From Streptomyces sp. NBC_01478 (lineage in GTDB: Bacteria; Actinomycetota; Actinomycetes; Streptomycetales; Streptomycetaceae), in contig NZ_CP109444.1 in the NCBI RefSeq assembly GCF_036227225.1, positions 4,011,501-4,075,500 of the forward strand: 64,000 nucleotides of DNA, written 5' to 3'. The notes under the pieces were generated by a model that did not search any database, had not been told where the DNA came from, and was given only the letters and a program-made list of their open reading frames with translations. Shown here one piece after another: positions 33,424 through 42,451 of the stretch. Within the stretch, counting starts at the first letter, position 1. Each line of letters opens with the position of its first letter. A program made the position numbers and the translations under genes.

Positions 33424-34896
33424 GTGGATCGCACTGCCCAGCTCACAGCCCTCCCCCTGGAGCACCACCTCGTATACGATCCGCCGTCCTTGTCAGGTTC
33501 CCTGCACCTCAGGGCGGCTGCCGTACTGGAAGCGAACTGGACGGGAGTCTCAACAGTCCCCTCCCGTGGTCTGTATCCGCACCAGTGGTCCTGGGACTCC
33601 GCGTTCATCGCGATCGGTCTGCGGCACCTCTCGCCACTGCGGGCACAGACGGAGCTGGAGACGCTGCTCGCCGCCCAGTGGGGCGACGGCCGTATCCCGC
33701 ACATCGTCTTCAACCCCTCTGTACCGCTCGACGCGTACTTCCCGAGCCCCGACTTCTGGCGCTCCTCGACCGCCGGACGCGCCGCGGGCGCCCCGCGCAC
33801 CGTACAGACCTCGGGCATCGTGCAGCCACCGGTGCACGCGCTCGCCGCCTGGCTGGTGCACTGCGCGGACCCGGGCCTGTCCCGCGCGCGCGGCTTCCTG
33901 GCCGGTGTCTACCCCCGGCTGGCCGCCTGGCACCGCTATCTCCTGCACCGGCGGGATCTCGGCGGGGGCGGGCTCGCGTCCGTCGTGCACCCCTGGGAAC
34001 AGGGTATGGACAACAGCCCTTGCTGGGACGCCCCGTTGAGCCGGATCACGCCCGCCCCGGCCCGCTCCTTCCGCCGCGCCGACCTCGACCACGGGGCGGC
34101 CGAGGACCGGCCGACGGACCTCGACTACGGCCGTTACGTGCGCCTCGCGACGGACTACCGGGACGGCGAATACGCCGACGGGGCAAGCGAGTTCGCGGTG
34201 GAGGACCCGTCCTTCAACGCCCTGCTGATCGCCTCCGAGCACGCACTGGCCCGTATCGCACGGGAGTTGGGCGCGACGGGCACGGCCCGGCACGCCCGCG
34301 CGGAGCGGCTCACCGGCGTGCTGATCGAGCGGCTGTGGGACCCGGCGGAGGGCATGTTCTTCTGCCGCGACGTGCGCGGCGAGGGCCTCATCCCCGAGCG
34401 CAGCGTCTCCGGCCTGATCCCGCTGCTCCTCCCCGACCTGCCCCGGGACATCACGGCGGCCCTGGTCCGTACGGCGTCCGGCCCGCACTTCGGCCTCGGC
34501 GACAGCACCGAACTCCCGCCCAGCTACGACCTGTTGGGCGAGGCCTTCGACCCGCACCGGTACTGGCGCGGGCCGGCCTGGTTCAACACGAGCTGGCTGC
34601 TGGAGCGGGGCCTGCGGCTGCACGGCGAACAGACGCGAGCGGACGCCCTGCGCGAGGCGGCCCTCAGGACGGCCGCCGTCACCGACTTCGCCGAGTACGT
34701 CGACCCGTACGACGGCGAGGCGTGCGGCGCGACCGGCTTCAGTTGGACCGCCGCGCTGACCCTCGATCTGCTTCACGAGCCCCCCGGACACGGCGTGTCC
34801 GGCACGGTCCTCGGCACGTTCGGCATGAGTGGCACAGAAGTGAACGGCACAGACGTCAAGGGCGCCAAGAGAGTCAAGGGAGGGGACCGGGGATGA
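33424..34896 (+). CDS. GH63-like/mannosylglycerate hydrolase-type glycoside hydrolase
   Basis: 490 residues from GTG 33424 (GTGGAG 6 nt ahead); ATG 33382 or 33403 are upstream options. An (alpha/alpha)6-barrel glycosidase pattern is seen: GLYPHQWSWDSAFIAIGLRHL, AQWGDGRIPHIVF, HPWEQGMDNSPCWD, DPSFNALLIASEHALARIA and YWRGPAWFNTSWLLERGL. WEQG.DNSP.WD and Y.RGP.W are typical of GH63/MGH-like enzymes on trehalose, mannosyl-glycerate or alpha-glucosides. There is no signal peptide. It overlaps the debranching gene by 4 bp, so the two act together on an alpha-glucan or similar. Confidence 0.82.
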   Translation: MDRTAQLTALPLEHHLVYDPPSLSGSLHLRAAAVLEANWTGVSTVPSRGLYPHQWSWDSAFIAIGLRHLSPLRAQTELETLLAAQWGDGRIPHIVFNPSVPLDAYFPSPDFWRSSTAGRAAGAPRTVQTSGIVQPPVHALAAWLVHCADPGLSRARGFLAGVYPRLAAWHRYLLHRRDLGGGGLASVVHPWEQGMDNSPCWDAPLSRITPAPARSFRRADLDHGAAEDRPTDLDYGRYVRLATDYRDGEYADGASEFAVEDPSFNALLIASEHALARIARELGATGTARHARAERLTGVLIERLWDPAEGMFFCRDVRGEGLIPERSVSGLIPLLLPDLPRDITAALVRTASGPHFGLGDSTELPPSYDLLGEAFDPHRYWRGPAWFNTSWLLERGLRLHGEQTRADALREAALRTAAVTDFAEYVDPYDGEACGATGFSWTAALTLDLLHEPPGHGVSGTVLGTFGMSGTEVNGTDVKGAKRVKGGDRG

Positions 34897-36830
34897 CGGA
34901 CCGGCATCATCTGCTCGTGCACGGCGGGACGTTCGCAGCCGTGGGCGACGGCGGGGACATCAGCGGCGTACGGGGCGGCAGTTCCCCGGACGGGTTATTC
35001 GTACGGGACGCCCGGCACCTGAGCCGCTGGCAGTTGACGGTCGACGGCGCGGTGCCGGAGGCACTGACGCCGGTGGCCGACGGGGACATGGCGCGCTGTG
35101 TCCTGGTCCCGCGAGGCGGCCGCCAGGAGCCGCCGGCACACACGCTCTTCCGTGAACAGGCCGTGGGCGACGGCGCGTTCGTCGAATCTCTGAAGGTGAC
35201 CAGCAACCGACCGGTGCCGACGACGGTCCGGCTCGCGGTCACCGCGGACGCCGACTTCACGGACCAGTTCGAACTCCGCTCCGACTACCGCACCTACGCG
35301 AAGATCGGCGCCACCCGCTCCCGCCAAGTCCTCGAGGACGGCGTGGAGTTCGCCTACCAGCGCGGCGAATGGCGTTCTTGTACGACGGTCACGGCCGAGC
35401 CCGCGCCGGACGGCGTCGAGGAGACCGGCACCGGCGCCCGCCGCATGGTGTGGACCCTGGACCTCGAACCGCACGGCACCGCCGAGTTGGCGCTGCGCGT
35501 GATGGCCCGCCCGCACGGCGACAAGCGCGCGCTGCGGGTACCGCGCTCGCCGGCCGCCCTGAACGACCAGCTCATCGCGCTGGAGGGCGAGTACGTCCAG
35601 GGCGTCTCCTTCCCCACCGGCTGGCCGGAGTTGGCCGCGGCCTGCGCCCGGGGCCTGTCGGACCTGGCCTCGCTCCAGGTACCGGCGACGGGCCCGGACG
35701 GCGAGGAGCTGCGGGTACCGGCGGCGGGGGCACCGTGGTTCCTGACCCTGCTGGGCCGGGACGCCCTGCTGACGTCATTGTTCGCCCTCCCCTACCGCCC
35801 CCAACTCGCCGCCGCCACGCTCCCGGCGCTCGCGGCGACGCAGGCGACGGCCGTGGGCCCGGAGTCGGTCTCCCAGCCCGGCAAGATCGTGCACGAGGTG
35901 CGGCACGGCGAGTTGGCGCACTTCGGGCAGGTGCCGTACGGGCGTTACTACGGCTCGGTCGACGCGACCCCGCTGTTCCTGGTGCTGCTCGGCGCGTACG
36001 TGGAACAGACCGGCGACACGGCCCTGGCCCGGCGCCTGGAGCCCAACGCCCGCGCAGCGATCGGCTGGATGCTGGACCACGGCGGCCTGACCTCGCGCGG
36101 CTATCTGGTCTACCGCGCCGACCAGGGCGGCCTGGCCAACCAGAACTGGAAGGACTCCCCCGGCGCCATCTGCGGGGCCGACGGCACCCGCGCAAGCGGT
36201 CCGGTGATGGCGGCGGGGGCCCAGGGGTACGCGTACGACGCACTGCGCCGCACGGCTCAACTCGCCCGCACGGTATGGGAGGACGAGACGTACGCGGCCC
36301 TCCTGGAACAGGCCGCGGCGGACCTGCGGGACCGTTTCCAGCGGGACTTCTGGATGCGGGAGCACTCGTTCCCGGCGCTGGCACTGGACGGCGAGGGCCG
36401 GCAGGTGGACGCGCTGGCGTCGGACGCGGGCCATCTGCTCTGGTCCGGCCTCCTCGACAAGGAGTACGGCGAACTGGTCGGCCGCAGGCTCCTGGCACCG
36501 GACTTCTTCTCGGGCTGGGGAGTCCGCACCCTGGCGTCGGGCCAAGCGGCATACCACCCTCTCTCGTACCACCGAGGTTCGGTCTGGCCGCACGACAACG
36601 CGCTGATCACGCTGGGCCTGGCCCGCTACGGCCTGCACGACGAGGCCCGTACGGTCGCGCACGCGCTGGTCGACGCGGCGACGGCGACCGGGCACCGCCT
36701 CCCGGAGGTGCTCGCGGGCTACGGCCGCGACACCCACCCGGAGCCGGTCCCGTACCCGCACGCGTGTGTGCGGGAGTCCCGTTCGGCGGCGGCTCCGTTG
36801 GCGCTGCTCACGGCGGTCGGGGGCGCGTGA
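34893..36830 (+). CDS. Glycogen debranching-type enzyme (GDE N-terminal domain)
   Basis: 645 residues from ATG 34893, overlapping the preceding stop, with AAGGGAGGGG ahead. The N-terminal ~200 residues (GTFAAVGDGGDISG...GLFVRDARHLSRWQLTVDG) match the glycogen-debranching N-terminal domain. The C-terminal half is an alpha-barrel glycosidase: PWFLTLLGRDALLTSLFALP, GRYYGSVDATPLFLVLLGAY, NQNWKDSPGAI and HRGSVWPHDNALITLGLARYG. Cytoplasmic storage-glucan or oligosaccharide breakdown is likely, under ROK control. Confidence 0.88.
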   Translation: MTDRHHLLVHGGTFAAVGDGGDISGVRGGSSPDGLFVRDARHLSRWQLTVDGAVPEALTPVADGDMARCVLVPRGGRQEPPAHTLFREQAVGDGAFVESLKVTSNRPVPTTVRLAVTADADFTDQFELRSDYRTYAKIGATRSRQVLEDGVEFAYQRGEWRSCTTVTAEPAPDGVEETGTGARRMVWTLDLEPHGTAELALRVMARPHGDKRALRVPRSPAALNDQLIALEGEYVQGVSFPTGWPELAAACARGLSDLASLQVPATGPDGEELRVPAAGAPWFLTLLGRDALLTSLFALPYRPQLAAATLPALAATQATAVGPESVSQPGKIVHEVRHGELAHFGQVPYGRYYGSVDATPLFLVLLGAYVEQTGDTALARRLEPNARAAIGWMLDHGGLTSRGYLVYRADQGGLANQNWKDSPGAICGADGTRASGPVMAAGAQGYAYDALRRTAQLARTVWEDETYAALLEQAAADLRDRFQRDFWMREHSFPALALDGEGRQVDALASDAGHLLWSGLLDKEYGELVGRRLLAPDFFSGWGVRTLASGQAAYHPLSYHRGSVWPHDNALITLGLARYGLHDEARTVAHALVDAATATGHRLPEVLAGYGRDTHPEPVPYPHACVRESRSAAAPLALLTAVGGA

Positions 36831-36980
36831 CACAACGGTGATAAGGCGTTTGCCGGGTGTTTGCCCAGTTCCGTGAACAGCGGCACGAGGCAACTCGTAC
36901 GGAAGAGCGGCGGTCCTGCCTCCCCAGTTCGGACCGCCACTCCACTCCGATCACGGGCCTCGCACGGAAGGACCTTCGGG

Positions 36981-39647
36981 TTGCCTCAGCACACGAGCAC
37001 ACGCCAGACACCGAATACGGCCGGGGCAGCCGATGGCGAGGTACTGCCGCCGGACACGAACAACGAACCGAAGCCTGTGCAGCAGCCGGGCGGCGCGATA
37101 GCAACGGCGGAGGCTGCAAAGAAGGTTCCCGAGGGTCCGGGTCCCAACTCCGAGGCCGACAGGGGGAGTTCTACGGCTGCGGAGAGCGAGGTCGGGCTTT
37201 CGACGGGTGCGGGGGCAGAGGCCGAGGCCAGCACTTCTGTAGGCGCGAAGGCGGGGGGTGGCGGGGGCTCGAAGACCCAGGCCGACGCATCGACGGGCAC
37301 CGGCAGCAAGACCGAGGCCGAGGCCTCCGCAGTCACCGAGACGGAAGCAGACGACCCCACGAGCAAGGCTGAGCCTTCTGCGGCCGAGGCCCGGGGCGAC
37401 TCCGCTGCTGGCGCCGGAACCAGGGCCGGTTCGTCCACCGGTGCCGAGGCCCGGGCCGGTTCTCCTGCGAGCGCGAAACCCAAGGCCGACTCCCCCGCCG
37501 GCGGCACGTCCGAAGCCGATGCTTCTGCCGCCGCCGAGACCAAGACCGACCCCCTCGCCAACGCCGAGACCGAAGCCGGCACTTCGCCCGCCGCCGAGGC
37601 CGAGCAGGTCGAGGCCTCCGCGCCCGAACGGGCCGTAGAAGCGTCTCCCGAAACCACGGCGGAAGCCGCGCCCGAGACCGGGTCCGACGCGACTCCCGGT
37701 GCCGCGTCCGGTGCCGTGGAGTCCCTCGCACCCGAGGGCGCCGACGCTACCGCCCCCGAAGCCGCGGACTCCGAGGACCCCGGCTCCGAAGCCGCCGAGA
37801 AGGCCTCCGCAAGCGCCCCGGTCACCGAAGCCGAGCCCAACTCCTCGGCCTCCGAAGCCGAAGCCGGCTCCTCAGCCACCGGCGCCGACGCGGACCCTGA
37901 CGCCTCCGCCGAACCCACCACCCCCCGCCCCACCCGCCGCGGCCCCCGCGCCTGGAGCAGCCGGCTCGGGCTGCGGCGGCGGGTGCGCGCCTGGCGGGAG
38001 AAGCACCCCGTCGCCGCGCTCACGCTCTCCTGGGTCGTCACCTTCCTCGCCGCCGTGCTCGTGTACGTCTGCATGGAGATGCCGAACACGCTGGGGCAGT
38101 TGCGGCTCATGGAGTTCGCGCGGATTCCCGCCGAGGCGATCATGGCGGCGGTGATTCTGTTGAGCCTGCCGCGGCGGGCGCGGATCGCGGTCGCCGCGTT
38201 CTTCGGCGCGCTCGTCGGTGCCATCGCCGTGCTGAACATGTTCGACATGGGCTTCAACGAATACCTGGGCCGGCACTTCAACATCATCCTGGACTGGAGC
38301 CTGTTCGGGGACGCCCGCGGGTATCTGAAGGACACGTTCGGCGGGGCGGCCACGCAGGTCATCACGGTCGGCCTCATCGCCCTGATCGTCGTGCTGATCG
38401 TCCTCGTCGCGCTGGCGACGGTCCGGCTCAGCAACGTCCTGGTGACCTACAAGGCCCACGCGACCCGGGCCACCCTGATCGCCGGCACGGTCTGGATCAC
38501 CTGCTCCGCGCTCGCCCTGGAGTACCACGGCATCCCGCTCGCCGCCGACCACACCGCCGGAGTCATCAAGTACCAGGTACGCGCGGTGCAGGAAACCCTG
38601 CGCGACGAGGCGGAGTTCAAGAAGGTCGCGAAGGTCGACGCCTTCGGCAACACCCCGGGCAGCGAGCTCGTCCCCGACCTGCGCGGCAAGGACATGATCT
38701 TCACCTTCATCGAGAGCTACGGCCGTAGCGCGATCGAGGACCCGATCATGGCGCCCGGCGTCGACGCGACCCTCGCCGCCGACACCAAGGCCCTGTCGAA
38801 GGCCGGCTTCGCCGCGAAGAGCGGCTGGCTGACCTCGGCGACCTACGGCGGCAGCAGTTGGCTCGGCCACTCCACCACCATGTCGGGCCTGTGGGTCAGC
38901 AACCAGCAGCGCTACCGCACGGTGATGGCCAGCGACCACCTCAGCCTGACCGACGCCTTCAAGAAGACCGGCGCCTTCGACACCGTCGGCGTGATGCCGG
39001 GCATCCAGAAGGGCTGGCCGGAACAGAGCTTCTACGGCCTCGACAAGGTCTACAACGCCTTCCAACTCGGCTACCAGGGACCGAAGTTCAGTTGGTCGAC
39101 GATGCCCGACCAGTACGCGCTCCAGCAGTTCCAGAACCAGGTGCACAGCAAGCCGCGCACCGACGGCAAGTCGCTGATGTCCCTGCTGATCCTGACCTCC
39201 AGCCACCAGCCCTGGGCGCCGATCCCGAAGCTCGTCCCCTGGGACCAGTTGGGCAACGGTTCGATCTTCGACTCGATCGAGAAGGCCGGCAACAAGGCGT
39301 CCAGCGTCGTCACCGACACCACCAAGTCCCGCCAGGAGTACGGCAAGTCGATCCAGTACTCGGTGAACTCCCTCACCCAGTGGCTGGAGCGCTACGGCAA
39401 CGACAACACCGTGCTCGTCTTCCTCGGCGACCACCAGCCCATCGCCCGCGTCAGCGGCAACCACGCCAGCCGTGACGTCCCGATCTCGATCGTCGCCAAG
39501 GACCCCAAGGTCCTTGAGAAGATCGACAGTTGGAACTGGTCCGACGGCCTGCGCCCCGCCCACAACGCCCCGGTGTGGAAGATGAGCGACTTCCGCGACA
39601 AGTTCCTGACCGCCTACGGCTCGACGCCCCACCCGAAGAAGAACTGA
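36981..39647 (+). CDS. LTA-synthase-like membrane sulfatase with low-complexity N-terminus
   Basis: About 888 residues from a TTG at 36981 behind GGAAGGACC; another TTG at 36861 is in frame, so the start is uncertain. Residues ~1-315 are almost only Ala, Glu, Ser, Thr, Pro and Asp (SAAEARGDSAAGAGTRAG-like). Then come ~4-5 membrane helices (VAALTLSWVVTFLAAVLVYVC, IAVAAFFGALVGAIAVLNMF, VITVGLIALIVVLIVLVALATV) and an extracellular sulfatase fold: DMIFTFIESYGRSAIED, ATYGGSSWLGHSTTMSGLW, VMPGIQKGWPE and VLVFLGDHQPIARVSG. LtaS-like enzymes transfer phosphoglycerol or phosphoethanolamine to envelope polymers. Confidence 0.85.
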   Translation: MPQHTSTRQTPNTAGAADGEVLPPDTNNEPKPVQQPGGAIATAEAAKKVPEGPGPNSEADRGSSTAAESEVGLSTGAGAEAEASTSVGAKAGGGGGSKTQADASTGTGSKTEAEASAVTETEADDPTSKAEPSAAEARGDSAAGAGTRAGSSTGAEARAGSPASAKPKADSPAGGTSEADASAAAETKTDPLANAETEAGTSPAAEAEQVEASAPERAVEASPETTAEAAPETGSDATPGAASGAVESLAPEGADATAPEAADSEDPGSEAAEKASASAPVTEAEPNSSASEAEAGSSATGADADPDASAEPTTPRPTRRGPRAWSSRLGLRRRVRAWREKHPVAALTLSWVVTFLAAVLVYVCMEMPNTLGQLRLMEFARIPAEAIMAAVILLSLPRRARIAVAAFFGALVGAIAVLNMFDMGFNEYLGRHFNIILDWSLFGDARGYLKDTFGGAATQVITVGLIALIVVLIVLVALATVRLSNVLVTYKAHATRATLIAGTVWITCSALALEYHGIPLAADHTAGVIKYQVRAVQETLRDEAEFKKVAKVDAFGNTPGSELVPDLRGKDMIFTFIESYGRSAIEDPIMAPGVDATLAADTKALSKAGFAAKSGWLTSATYGGSSWLGHSTTMSGLWVSNQQRYRTVMASDHLSLTDAFKKTGAFDTVGVMPGIQKGWPEQSFYGLDKVYNAFQLGYQGPKFSWSTMPDQYALQQFQNQVHSKPRTDGKSLMSLLILTSSHQPWAPIPKLVPWDQLGNGSIFDSIEKAGNKASSVVTDTTKSRQEYGKSIQYSVNSLTQWLERYGNDNTVLVFLGDHQPIARVSGNHASRDVPISIVAKDPKVLEKIDSWNWSDGLRPAHNAPVWKMSDFRDKFLTAYGSTPHPKKN

Positions 39648-39665
39648 GCAGCCACCAAAGGAAGT

Positions 39666-40832
39666 TCAGCCTCCGGACGTGTCCAGCTCCGCGTCCTCGC
39701 CGATCCCCGCGCAGTCGTACGGGTCCTTCAGCCAACCGTCCGGCAACACCACCCTGTTGTTGCCGGACGTACGGCCGCGGGGCCCGTCCGCGCCCGCGGG
39801 CCAGGGCTGGTCGAGGTCCAACTCGTCCAGCCCGGACCGGAGTTCGGCGAGGGACGAGGTGATGGCGAGCCGCTTGCGCATCTCGCTGCCGACCGCGAAG
39901 CCCTTCAGGTACCAGGCGACGTGCTTACGGAAGTCGATGACGCCCCGCGCCTCGTCCCCGATCCACTCCCCGAGCAGCGTCGCGTGCCGCACCATGACGT
40001 CCGCGACCTCGCGCAACGACGGCTCCAAGACGTCCTGTTCACGCCCCTCGAACGCGGCCACGAGGTCGGCGAACAGCCAGGGCCGCCCCAGGCACCCGCG
40101 CCCGACCACGACCCCGTCGCACCCGGTCTCCCGCACCATCCGCAGCGCGTCCCGCGCCGACCAGATGTCGCCGTTGCCGAGCACGGGGATCTCCGGCACA
40201 TGCTCCTTCAGCCGGGCGATCGCGTCCCAGTCCGCCGTGCCGCCGTAGTGCTGGGCGGCCGTGCGCCCGTGCAGCGCGATGGACGTGACGCCCTCCTCGA
40301 CGGCGATACGGCCGGCGTCGAGGAACGTGATGTGGTCGTCGTCGATGCCCTTGCGCATCTTCATCGTGACGGGCAGGTCACCGGCTCCGCTGACGGCCTC
40401 CTTCAGGATCGCCCGCAGCAGGTTCCGCTTGTACGGCAGCGCGGAGCCGCCGCCCTTGCGGGTGACCTTCGGCACGGGGCAGCCGAAGTTGAGGTCGATG
40501 TGGTCGGCGAGCCCCTCCTCCGCGATCATGCGGACGGCCTTGCCGACGGTCGCCGGGTCCACGCCGTACAACTGGACCGAACGCGGCTTCTCGGTCGCGT
40601 CGAAGTGGATCAGTTGCATGGTCTTCTCGTTGCGCTCGACCAGCGCCCGGGTTGTGATCATCTCGCTGACGAACAACCCCTTGCCGCCGCTGAACTCCCT
40701 GCACAGGGTGCGGAAGGGCGCGTTGGTGATCCCGGCCATGGGGGCCAGGACGACGGGCGGCGAGACGGTGTGCGGGCCGATCTGCAAAGGCGAAACGGCC
40801 GGCGGCGCGGGCAGGGACACGGGCGTGGACAT
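39666..40832 (-). CDS. dusB: tRNA-dihydrouridine synthase
   Basis: 388 residues. A TIM-barrel FMN enzyme with VVLAPMAGITNAPFRTLCREF, SVQLYGVDP, DLNFGCPVPKVTRKGGGSALPYKR (catalytic Cys) and ALHGRTAAQHYGG, then VLGNGDIWSARDA and GVVVGRGCLGRPWLF for the flavin phosphate. The C-terminal helical tRNA-binding domain follows. It reduces uridine to dihydrouridine in tRNA D-loops. It matches the bacterial DusB/Nifr3 family; the symbol is by family, not proof of position specificity. Confidence 0.93.
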   Translation of the reverse strand: MSTPVSLPAPPAVSPLQIGPHTVSPPVVLAPMAGITNAPFRTLCREFSGGKGLFVSEMITTRALVERNEKTMQLIHFDATEKPRSVQLYGVDPATVGKAVRMIAEEGLADHIDLNFGCPVPKVTRKGGGSALPYKRNLLRAILKEAVSGAGDLPVTMKMRKGIDDDHITFLDAGRIAVEEGVTSIALHGRTAAQHYGGTADWDAIARLKEHVPEIPVLGNGDIWSARDALRMVRETGCDGVVVGRGCLGRPWLFADLVAAFEGREQDVLEPSLREVADVMVRHATLLGEWIGDEARGVIDFRKHVAWYLKGFAVGSEMRKRLAITSSLAELRSGLDELDLDQPWPAGADGPRGRTSGNNRVVLPDGWLKDPYDCAGIGEDAELDTSGG

Positions 40833-40905
40833 TGCTCCATTGTGGCGTACGGCCAGGGATCATGTAGCAGTCATTAGTTAGACGCACTATCGAGTTTCGC
40901 GTACG

Positions 40906-42360
40906 ATGGTTCGCATGCCCGAGCTCAGCCACCGTCGCCGCATGCTGGTACTCGCGATCTGCTGCATGAGTCTGCTGATCGTGAGCCTGGACGTGACCAT
41001 CCTGAACGTCGCACTTCCCGCGATGCAGACCGATCTGCAGGCGTCGACCTCCGGTCTGCAGTGGACGATCGACGCGTACACCCTGGTCCTGGCCTCCCTG
41101 CTGATGCTGGCGGGCTCCACGGCCGACCGCATCGGCCGCAAACGGGTCTTCATCGTCGGCCTGGTGGTCTTCAGCCTCGGCTCGCTGCTCTGCTCCGTCG
41201 CACCCGACCTGGACGCGTTGATCTGGTTCCGCATGATCCAGGCGGTCGGCGGTTCGATGCTCAACCCGGTCGCGATGTCGATCATCACCAACACCTTCAC
41301 CGAGCCGCGCGAGCGTGCCCGGGCGATCGGTGTGTGGGGCGCGGTCGTCGGCATATCGATGGCCGCCGGTCCGCTGATCGGCGGGCTGCTCGTGGACTCG
41401 GTCGGCTGGCGCTCGATCTTCTGGATCAACCTGCCGGTGGGCATGGCCGCGCTGCTGCTCACGCTGAAGTTCATCCCCGAGTCCCGCGCGCCCAAGGCCC
41501 GCCGCGCGGACCCGGTCGGCCAGCTCATGGTGATCGCCCTGTTCGGCTCCCTGACGTACGCGATCATCGAGGCGCCGGACTCCGGGTTCGCCTCGATCCT
41601 GCCCTTCGCGATCCTCGCGCTGGTCGCCCTCGCCGGGCTCCTCTGGTACGAGCCCCGGCGCGACGAACCCCTGATCGACCTGCGCTTCTTCCGTTCGGCG
41701 CCGTTCAGCGGGGCGACGGTGATCGCCATCAGCGCGTTCTCGGCGCTGGGGGGCTTCCTGTTCCTGTCCACGCTGTATCTGCAGAACGTGGTCGGGCTGG
41801 ACGCGCTGCACGCCGGGCTGTGGATGCTGCCGATGGCTGTGCCTACGTTTCTCTGCGCGCCGATCTCCGGGCGGTTGGTCGGTAGTCGGGGGCCGCGCAT
41901 ACCCCTGTTGATCGCGGGGTCGGCGATGACCGTGAGCGCGTTGCTGTTCGCCGTGTTCGAGGCGGAGACGTCCAACGTCTCGCGGTTTGTCGGGTACTTG
42001 CTGTTCGGTATCGGCTTCGGGTTCGTGAACGCGCCGATCACGAATACGGCGGTGTCCGGGATGCCTCGCGCTCAGGCGGGTGTCGCGGCGGCCGTCGCGT
42101 CGACGAGTCGGCAGTTGGGGCAGACGCTCGGGGTTGCGGTTGTCGGGGCGGTGTTGGCGTCCGGGGTGAGCGCGTCGTCGTACAAGGAGACGTTTGTGTC
42201 TGCGGCTCGGCCGGGGTGGTGGATTTTGGTGGCGTGCGGGCTTGCGGTGCTGGTGCTCGGAGCTGTTACCAGTGGACCCTGGGCTCGGCGGACTGCTGAG
42301 CGTACGGCTGAGAAGCTGGAGTCCGTTGAAGTACGCGAAGCAGCAGGTATCAACGCCTAG
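40906..42360 (+). CDS. MFS drug exporter, DHA2 (EmrB/QacA) family
   Basis: 484 residues, 14 predicted helices. VSLDVTILNVALPAMQTDLQAS is the DHA2 start motif with the membrane Asp. LAGSTADRIGRKRVF is motif A, and WGAVVGISMAAGPLIGGLLVDSVGWRSIFWINLPVG is motif C. An unusually short hydrophilic C-terminus follows. ATG 40906 or 40915 may start. Upstream 40868-40895 has an AT-rich promoter-like stretch (TTAGTTAGACGCACTATC). No regulator is adjacent. It exports lipophilic cations, antibiotics or metabolites by proton exchange. Confidence 0.93.
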   Translation: MVRMPELSHRRRMLVLAICCMSLLIVSLDVTILNVALPAMQTDLQASTSGLQWTIDAYTLVLASLLMLAGSTADRIGRKRVFIVGLVVFSLGSLLCSVAPDLDALIWFRMIQAVGGSMLNPVAMSIITNTFTEPRERARAIGVWGAVVGISMAAGPLIGGLLVDSVGWRSIFWINLPVGMAALLLTLKFIPESRAPKARRADPVGQLMVIALFGSLTYAIIEAPDSGFASILPFAILALVALAGLLWYEPRRDEPLIDLRFFRSAPFSGATVIAISAFSALGGFLFLSTLYLQNVVGLDALHAGLWMLPMAVPTFLCAPISGRLVGSRGPRIPLLIAGSAMTVSALLFAVFEAETSNVSRFVGYLLFGIGFGFVNAPITNTAVSGMPRAQAGVAAAVASTSRQLGQTLGVAVVGAVLASGVSASSYKETFVSAARPGWWILVACGLAVLVLGAVTSGPWARRTAERTAEKLESVEVREAAGINA

Positions 42361-42450
42361 TTGAGCGGCTGCGGGAGCGTCGTGGCTGGTCGCGCCCACG
42401 CGGCGGCAGCCGCACATCGGATACAGCCCCGCGCCCCTAAAAGAAAAAAC
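42361..42450. repeat. Streptomyces intergenic repeat with hairpin
   Basis: GCGGCTGC (42365-42372) pairs with GCAGCCGC (42406-42413), enclosing GGCTGGTCGCGCCCACGCGG, followed by CCCCGCGCCCCTAAAAGAAAA. I recognise this as a high-copy Streptomyces intergenic sequence. Here it lies between convergent genes and probably serves as a terminator. Confidence 0.65.
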
Positions 42451-42451
42451 C

